Shown here: in pieces, positions 5,922-9,282 of the stretch
How the letters are laid out: each line of letters begins with the position of its first letter
Position numbering within the stretch: position 1 is the first letter of the stretch
Assembly (NCBI GenBank): GCA_050185455.1
Contig: JBFWZL010000250.1
Span: 1-9,282 of the forward strand
Direction: 5' to 3'
From: SYOC01 sp050185455
GTDB taxonomy: Bacteria; Desulfobacterota; Binatia; Bin18
Length of the DNA stretch: 9,282 nucleotides
Position numbers and translations under genes: made by a program
The notes under the pieces: generated by a model
What the model was told of the DNA's origin: nothing
Database searches by the model: none
Seen by the model: only the letters and a program-made list of their open reading frames with translations

Positions 5922-7664
5922 ATGCCTCAGTTCGATACCATTATTAAAGGTGGAACGATCGTCGATGGGACGCGCGTACCGCGTTATAAGGCCGATATCG
6001 GCATTAAAAACGGGAAGATCGCCCAAATCGGCCGGCTGAATAGCAGCGATGCAACGAAAGTGGTCGATGCAAGCGGGCTCATTGTCGCTCCCGGATTCAT
6101 TGATCTCCACACCCATTATGACGCCCAATTGCACTGGGATCCGTACTGCTCGATCGGCAGCTGGCACGGCGTGACCTCGGTCACTATCGGCAACTGCGGA
6201 TTCGGTTTTGCCCCGTTGCGGCCACAAGACGCGGACCGGGCCATGTTAGCGCTGTCCCGCACAGAGGCGATTCCGCTGGAGCCGATGCGCGTGTCGATGA
6301 AAATCGACTGGGAAACCTTCCCGCAATATATGGACCGGCTGTCGCGCATGCCATTGGGCATCAATGTCTCTCATCTATTCCCGATCGCTCCTGCCGTGGC
6401 CTATGTCATGGGGGGATTTGACGATGCGAAAAAACGCTTCCCCAATGAAAAAGAAATGGCCACCATTATCCGCCATTATCATGAAGCTGTTGATGCTGGC
6501 GCGGCAGGTTGGTCAGCGCAACGCCTGGTGCCGGAAGGTCGGGTGTCGGTCCAACGTGACTATGACGGCACGCCGATGATCACTGATATTCTGCCGGATG
6601 AATTTTACCTTGCCATGGCGAAGGCGATGGCGGACAAGGGAGACGGCTGTATCCAGTTCACCCAATCGGGAGCCAGTGAAAGCTCCTTCGGTATCGAAGA
6701 TGATTTTCGTTTCCTGGAAAAAATGACTGAGACTAGTGGACGCCCACTGCTCTACAACGCCATTCTGATCAGCGACCGGCATCCGGAATCGCATAAAGCC
6801 CAATTGAACTGGGTCGAAGCAGCCAACGCACGCGGCGTGCGTGTGTTCGGGCAGGCCGTGACCGCCCGAGCGCCGGTGCGCATGACCTTGGAAGACTGGA
6901 ACCTGTTCGACAGCATCGAGGCGTGGAAAGAGTGCACGCTGGGCACAGTCGAGGAACGTAAAGCTAAGATGATGCGGCCCGAGATGCGCGCCGCCATGCG
7001 CGCCGATTATGATGCCGGTGGCATGGAAACCCTGAACATCGTGTTCGGTGAATTCGACAAGTTCATTGCCCGCAAGGTGCGCAATCCTGACTTGAAGCTG
7101 AAGTATGAAGGCTTATCGGTCTCCCAGATTGCTGAAAAAGAGAACAAGCACGTCATCGACGCTATGTTGGATCTCTCCGTAGCTGATGACCTCCGCACCG
7201 AATGGGCGGGACCAGTAGAGAACGCTAATATTGCGGGATACAAGGACCTGATGAGTTCGCCTTACATCATGCCCGGTGTCTCCGATGGTGGCGCCCACGT
7301 GAAGTTCATCACTCCGGCTATCTATCCCACTGAAGTGTTGTCGTGGCTCGTACGCGAGACCGGCGTCCTCTCACTAGAAGAGGCGCATTTCCGGCTCAGC
7401 GGCTTGATGGCCTGGGCAGCAGGGTTTAAGGATCGTGGAACCTTACGCGAGGGGATGGCCGCAGATATCGTCATCTACGATAGCAACACAGTCAAATCTT
7501 TGCCGAGCGAGATTCTCTACGACTTGCCCGCCAATGAGTGGCGGCGAGTGCAAAAGGCCGAAGGTTACAGACACATCCTGGTGAACGGCACGGAGACCTT
7601 CCAGGACGGAAACTGCACGGGTGCGACTCCTGGCGCCTTACTCCGCAATGGGATGGCTCGATAG
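5922..7664 (+). CDS. Amidohydrolase family protein, N-acyl-D-amino-acid deacylase-like
   Basis: The product has 580 residues, longer than the ~480-500 of classical D-aminoacylases, with the amidohydrolase TIM-barrel fold and no signal peptide. The N-terminal beta-sandwich part (IIKGGTIVDG, residues 7-16; GKIAQIG; GLIVAPGFID) leads to the metal motif HTHYDAQ (H63, H65) and GNCGFG (C92, matching the bridging Cys of D-aminoacylase). SDGGAH (454-459) supplies the catalytic D455. GTLREGMAADIVIYD and the VNGTETFQDGNCTGATPG tail are typical of COG3653. The two further zinc histidines of D-aminoacylase (H220 and H250 in the Alcaligenes enzyme) seem absent: the matching places read FTQSG (Q248) and LLYNA (N279/A280). 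The expected reaction, hydrolysis of an N-acyl amide on a D-amino acid or related amide, is therefore uncertain. AAGGAGG (5910-5916) 5 nt before the ATG fixes the start. Confidence 0.9.
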   Translation: MPQFDTIIKGGTIVDGTRVPRYKADIGIKNGKIAQIGRLNSSDATKVVDASGLIVAPGFIDLHTHYDAQLHWDPYCSIGSWHGVTSVTIGNCGFGFAPLRPQDADRAMLALSRTEAIPLEPMRVSMKIDWETFPQYMDRLSRMPLGINVSHLFPIAPAVAYVMGGFDDAKKRFPNEKEMATIIRHYHEAVDAGAAGWSAQRLVPEGRVSVQRDYDGTPMITDILPDEFYLAMAKAMADKGDGCIQFTQSGASESSFGIEDDFRFLEKMTETSGRPLLYNAILISDRHPESHKAQLNWVEAANARGVRVFGQAVTARAPVRMTLEDWNLFDSIEAWKECTLGTVEERKAKMMRPEMRAAMRADYDAGGMETLNIVFGEFDKFIARKVRNPDLKLKYEGLSVSQIAEKENKHVIDAMLDLSVADDLRTEWAGPVENANIAGYKDLMSSPYIMPGVSDGGAHVKFITPAIYPTEVLSWLVRETGVLSLEEAHFRLSGLMAWAAGFKDRGTLREGMAADIVIYDSNTVKSLPSEILYDLPANEWRRVQKAEGYRHILVNGTETFQDGNCTGATPGALLRNGMAR

Positions 7665-7703
7665 TCCACGTGCTCATCACTGGCCATCGTAGATAGTCTT
7701 CTC

Positions 7704-7741
7704 AACAGGGAGAACAAAGATCTGCTTTGCTTCTCCCTGTT
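7704..7741. terminator. Strong hairpin between convergent genes, probable bidirectional terminator
   Basis: AACAGGGAGAA (7704-7714) pairs with TTCTCCCTGTT (7731-7741) over 11 perfect base pairs. Inside, CAAAG (7715-7719) pairs with CTTTG (7725-7729) around an ATCTG loop, leaving one bulged C (7730), so the stem totals 16 bp. It lies 39 bp after the amidohydrolase stop, and the haloacid dehalogenase converges on it from the other side. The T-run on the plus strand is weak (ATCTTCCT follows), and the minus strand has none, so termination efficiency is uncertain. Confidence 0.7.
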
Positions 7742-7933
7742 ATCTTCCTACTCCTGTAATCTCCATATTCAGAAATCAAACCCGACACCGATGCACCTAG
7801 CCAAACGGCAGGGCGGGGGTATGCTCGATCAGCTCAAGCGCGAGATGCAGGGTGTCGTTGTTCAACGACTAAGACAATAATGTCTCGCGCATCGCCGACA
7901 GCGCCTTGCAGCGATTTGTGTCAGCTAAGGCCG
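7742..7933. other. Intergenic stretch with a possible gene remnant on the minus strand
   Basis: No intact gene is visible here. On the minus strand, one frame running 7934 to 7797 reads like protein but is broken by a TAG at 7869-7871. It gives ADTNRCKALSAMRETLLS, then the stop, then LNNDTLHLALELIEHTPALPFG and a final TAG (7797-7799). It has no start codon of its own and is in a different frame from the dehalogenase. The composition of the second half (amphipathic, Leu/Glu/His-rich) looks coding-like, but I recognise no family. It may be a decayed gene end or chance. Confidence 0.2.
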
Positions 7934-8596
7934 CTAATCCAGAGTTGACAACACAGTCGGTAGTTCAGCGAGGGTCTGAACCGTTGCATCGGGGACAACA
8001 TCTAGTTCGTCAAGCACAGCGCCCGAGCGATTCACCCAGCACACCGTAAAACCAAAGGTCTTCGCCCCGGCGACATCGAAGCTATTCGCCGAGAGAAAAA
8101 CGATCTCGTGCGGCATGCAGCCCAGATGGCGCACGGCCAGCTCATATACTTGTGGCGCGGGCTTGTAGACCCGCACAGCGTCAACACTGAGAATAGCGTC
8201 GAATTCAGCCTTCAACCTCGTGTTGTCGAGCAAAGTAGAAAGCATCGTCGGGGTTCCATTCGAGAGAATCAGTCGCGGCAGTGCAGTAAGCTGTGGGAGT
8301 GTGTTTTTGACTTCAGGAAACGGCTGGAGATGGAGCCATGCTTCCATAAGCTGTTGCTCAGGTGCGGAGGAGATTGCTTGGTTGTACCGTTTGCAGGTAT
8401 ACCGCAACGCATCCTGCGTGATGCGCCAAAAATCCTTGTAGCGACCGTACAGGCTACGCAGAAAAGCATACTCAAGTTGCTTAGCGCGCCAGAGCGCAGC
8501 AAATGCCTCCGGATCACTTGCCACTTTCCCACACGCGGTAATGACCGAAGTTACATCGAAAAGTGTCCCATACGCATCAAATACTAACGCTCGCAT
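7934..8596 (-). CDS. Haloacid dehalogenase, type II (L-2-haloacid dehalogenase-like)
   Basis: The product has 220 residues from ATG 8596, a normal length for (S)-2-haloacid dehalogenases of the HAD superfamily. These hydrolyse the carbon-halogen bond of short 2-haloalkanoic acids through an aspartyl ester. The motif FDAYGTLFD gives nucleophile D7 and T11. R37 lies in WRAKQLEY, followed by LRSLYGRYKDFW. LSNGT gives S112/N113, then come K145 in YKP and Y151, and LSANSFDVAGA gives S169, N171 and D174. From S112 onward these residues sit at a constant offset of 6 from the Pseudomonas L-DEX YL residues S118, N119, K151, Y157, S175, N177 and D180, so the active site is complete. The only visible change is F173 for the usual Trp. 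The longest reading would start at TTG 8602, but the ribosome-binding site favours ATG 8596. It lies 94 bp downstream of the GNAT-like gene and points toward the amidohydrolase. Confidence 0.92.
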   Translation of the reverse strand: MRALVFDAYGTLFDVTSVITACGKVASDPEAFAALWRAKQLEYAFLRSLYGRYKDFWRITQDALRYTCKRYNQAISSAPEQQLMEAWLHLQPFPEVKNTLPQLTALPRLILSNGTPTMLSTLLDNTRLKAEFDAILSVDAVRVYKPAPQVYELAVRHLGCMPHEIVFLSANSFDVAGAKTFGFTVCWVNRSGAVLDELDVVPDATVQTLAELPTVLSTLD

Positions 8597-8603
8597 CAGC
8601 AAA

Positions 8604-8608
8604 TCCTC
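8604..8608 (-). promoter_or_regulatory. Ribosome-binding site that selects the ATG of the dehalogenase
   Basis: On the minus strand GAGGA occupies 8608-8604. It is 7 nt from the ATG at 8596 but only 1 nt from the upstream in-frame TTG at 8602. The ATG is therefore preferred, which gives the N-terminus MRALVFDAYGT. Confidence 0.65.
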
Positions 8609-8641
8609 ATTATCTGCATTATTAGTAGTAAACCCCCGCCA

Positions 8642-8661
8642 CGTGACGGCAGGTCGTCACG
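8642..8661. repeat. 7-bp inverted repeat between the GNAT-like gene and the dehalogenase
   Basis: CGTGACG (8642-8648) and CGTCACG (8655-8661) are perfect inverted copies around the 6-nt loop GCAGGT. The site is 29 bp downstream of the GNAT-like stop and 45 bp upstream of the dehalogenase ATG. No T-run follows on the minus strand, so it is not a typical terminator. An operator for the dehalogenase or a simple RNA stem are options. Confidence 0.4.
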
Positions 8662-8690
8662 CCCGCCCACGACCACAGGCATCCTCATGA

Positions 8691-9282
8691 TCATGACAGA
8701 ACACTGTTGATTTTTTTCTCGCGGGAATCGAGGTTGCGGTCTTGTAAAGCATTTAGCGACGCTTCATAACAACCAGGGAGAAACCCTGAAAACTGATCTG
8801 TCCCTGGTCTGTTGTTCTGGAGGGCTGCTTCAATTTCCTCCCAAGCGGTCTCCCACCACCAAAGTCCCTTGAAGATCGATACTCGCTCTACTTTCCCGAC
8901 AATCGTCGAGCCAACTCGCAACGTACTGACAATTGAGGCCCGATTCTGTAGCGCAATAGTCGAACAATTTCTTTTCGCGCCTTTTTTCCACCCATACGCA
9001 TCGGCGGCTTTAGTAATGATGTCATGAATCCGTTGCCCCCGGTATTCAGGCAGCACTTCAACGTAATGACAGAAGAGCAGGTTGGGTGAGACGTTTCCCG
9101 CGCGCCGCAGAAACGGAAACACGCCTTGCTGGTAGATGCCATACCCGACTACTGCTTGACTGGAATCCTTCTCCTTCGGCCACCTGACTAAGATCACGAC
9201 CGCTCCCTCGTGCACTTTCTTTTGAAGCGAGTCAACGGAGAATCGAATCGTGATCGGAATCGTGTCTGCCACTACGCAGAGG
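8691..9282 (-). CDS. GNAT-like acetyltransferase, probably 5'-truncated by the window edge
   Basis: The frame is open from the right edge to the TGA at 8691-8693. The first possible start inside the window is GTG 9272, giving 193 residues, but no ribosome-binding site precedes it, no stop lies upstream in frame, and no internal Met exists. Counted from that GTG, strands GAVVILVRW (about 23-31) and AVVGYGIY (about 40-47) precede HYVEVLPEYRGQRIHDIIT (about 69-87). That segment resembles the GNAT acyl-CoA-binding signature (R-G-x-x, here RGQR, then a helix). NRASI followed by VGSTIVGKV fits the usual GNAT C-terminal part. Only about 22 residues lie before the first clear strand, fewer than the beta1-alpha1-alpha2 unit needs, so the real start is probably beyond 9282. 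A cytoplasmic acyltransferase using acetyl-CoA is likely; the acceptor is unknown. The tail after about residue 155 is polar and family-unspecific. Confidence 0.55.
   Translation of the reverse strand, partial: LCVVADTIPITIRFSVDSLQKKVHEGAVVILVRWPKEKDSSQAVVGYGIYQQGVFPFLRRAGNVSPNLLFCHYVEVLPEYRGQRIHDIITKAADAYGWKKGAKRNCSTIALQNRASIVSTLRVGSTIVGKVERVSIFKGLWWWETAWEEIEAALQNNRPGTDQFSGFLPGCYEASLNALQDRNLDSREKKINSVLS

Noticed and set aside
7820..7879. Short plus-strand frame MLDQLKREMQGVVVQRLRQ before the dehalogenase end
   Set aside because: At 19 residues with no similarity and only a G-rich stretch upstream, it is not supportable as a gene.
8108..8587. 159-codon plus-strand frame opposite the dehalogenase
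   Set aside because: The minus strand encodes a full HAD type II enzyme with all catalytic residues. The opposite frame has no family features and no ribosome-binding site.
8597..8602. TTG start of the dehalogenase, two codons longer
   Set aside because: GAGGA lies only 1 nt from the TTG but 7 nt from the ATG at 8596, so the ATG is the better start.

Overview
The window looks like a stretch of bacterial chromosome. Judged by eye, GC is in the mid 50s percent. The gene families present are a zinc-ribbon cyclase-ATPase-TPR giant, a SnoaL-like protein, an HSL-type hydrolase, a DUF1329 protein, a D-aminoacylase-like amidohydrolase and a type II haloacid dehalogenase. This mix is typical of large-genome uncultured lineages such as Tectomicrobia/Entotheonella, Binatota-type deltaproteobacteria or related soil and sponge-associated bacteria. 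That placement is an inference from gene content only. I see no insertion sequence, tRNA, rRNA, CRISPR array or phage gene.

Layout. Positions 1-2819 on the minus strand hold the first ~940 residues of a multidomain class III nucleotide cyclase / STAND-like ATPase / TPR protein whose C-terminus runs off the left edge. A 363-bp divergent intergenic region (2820-3182) carries candidate promoters for both sides and a pair of overlapping inverted repeats. Three genes in a row on the plus strand follow (3183-5771): a SnoaL/NTF2-like protein, an alpha/beta hydrolase and a secreted DUF1329 protein. They are separated by only 28-29 bp and are probably one transcript. After a 150-bp gap with a 16-bp perfect palindrome and a TTGACA element comes a 580-residue amidohydrolase of the N-acyl-D-amino-acid deacylase type (5922-7664), possibly with its own promoter. 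A strong 11-bp hairpin at 7704-7741 ends the plus-strand block. Converging on it from the right are a type II haloacid dehalogenase (7934-8596) and a GNAT-like acetyltransferase (8691 to the right edge, 5' end probably missing).

How the genes may work together. The plus-strand block looks catabolic: a small NTF2-fold enzyme or binding protein, a serine-hydrolase-fold protein, an exported DUF1329 protein and a cytoplasmic amidohydrolase. The substrate cannot be read from the sequence. The cyclase-ATPase-TPR protein is divergently oriented and could be a signalling or regulatory partner, but nothing in the sequence proves the link.

The most notable points are in the two hydrolases of the block. 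Each lacks residues that the textbook members of its family use for catalysis: the alpha/beta hydrolase has Glu where the catalytic His should be, and the amidohydrolase lacks two of the zinc-ligand histidines. By contrast, the haloacid dehalogenase on the other strand retains every catalytic residue I could check. I found no clear evidence of a wholly new system.
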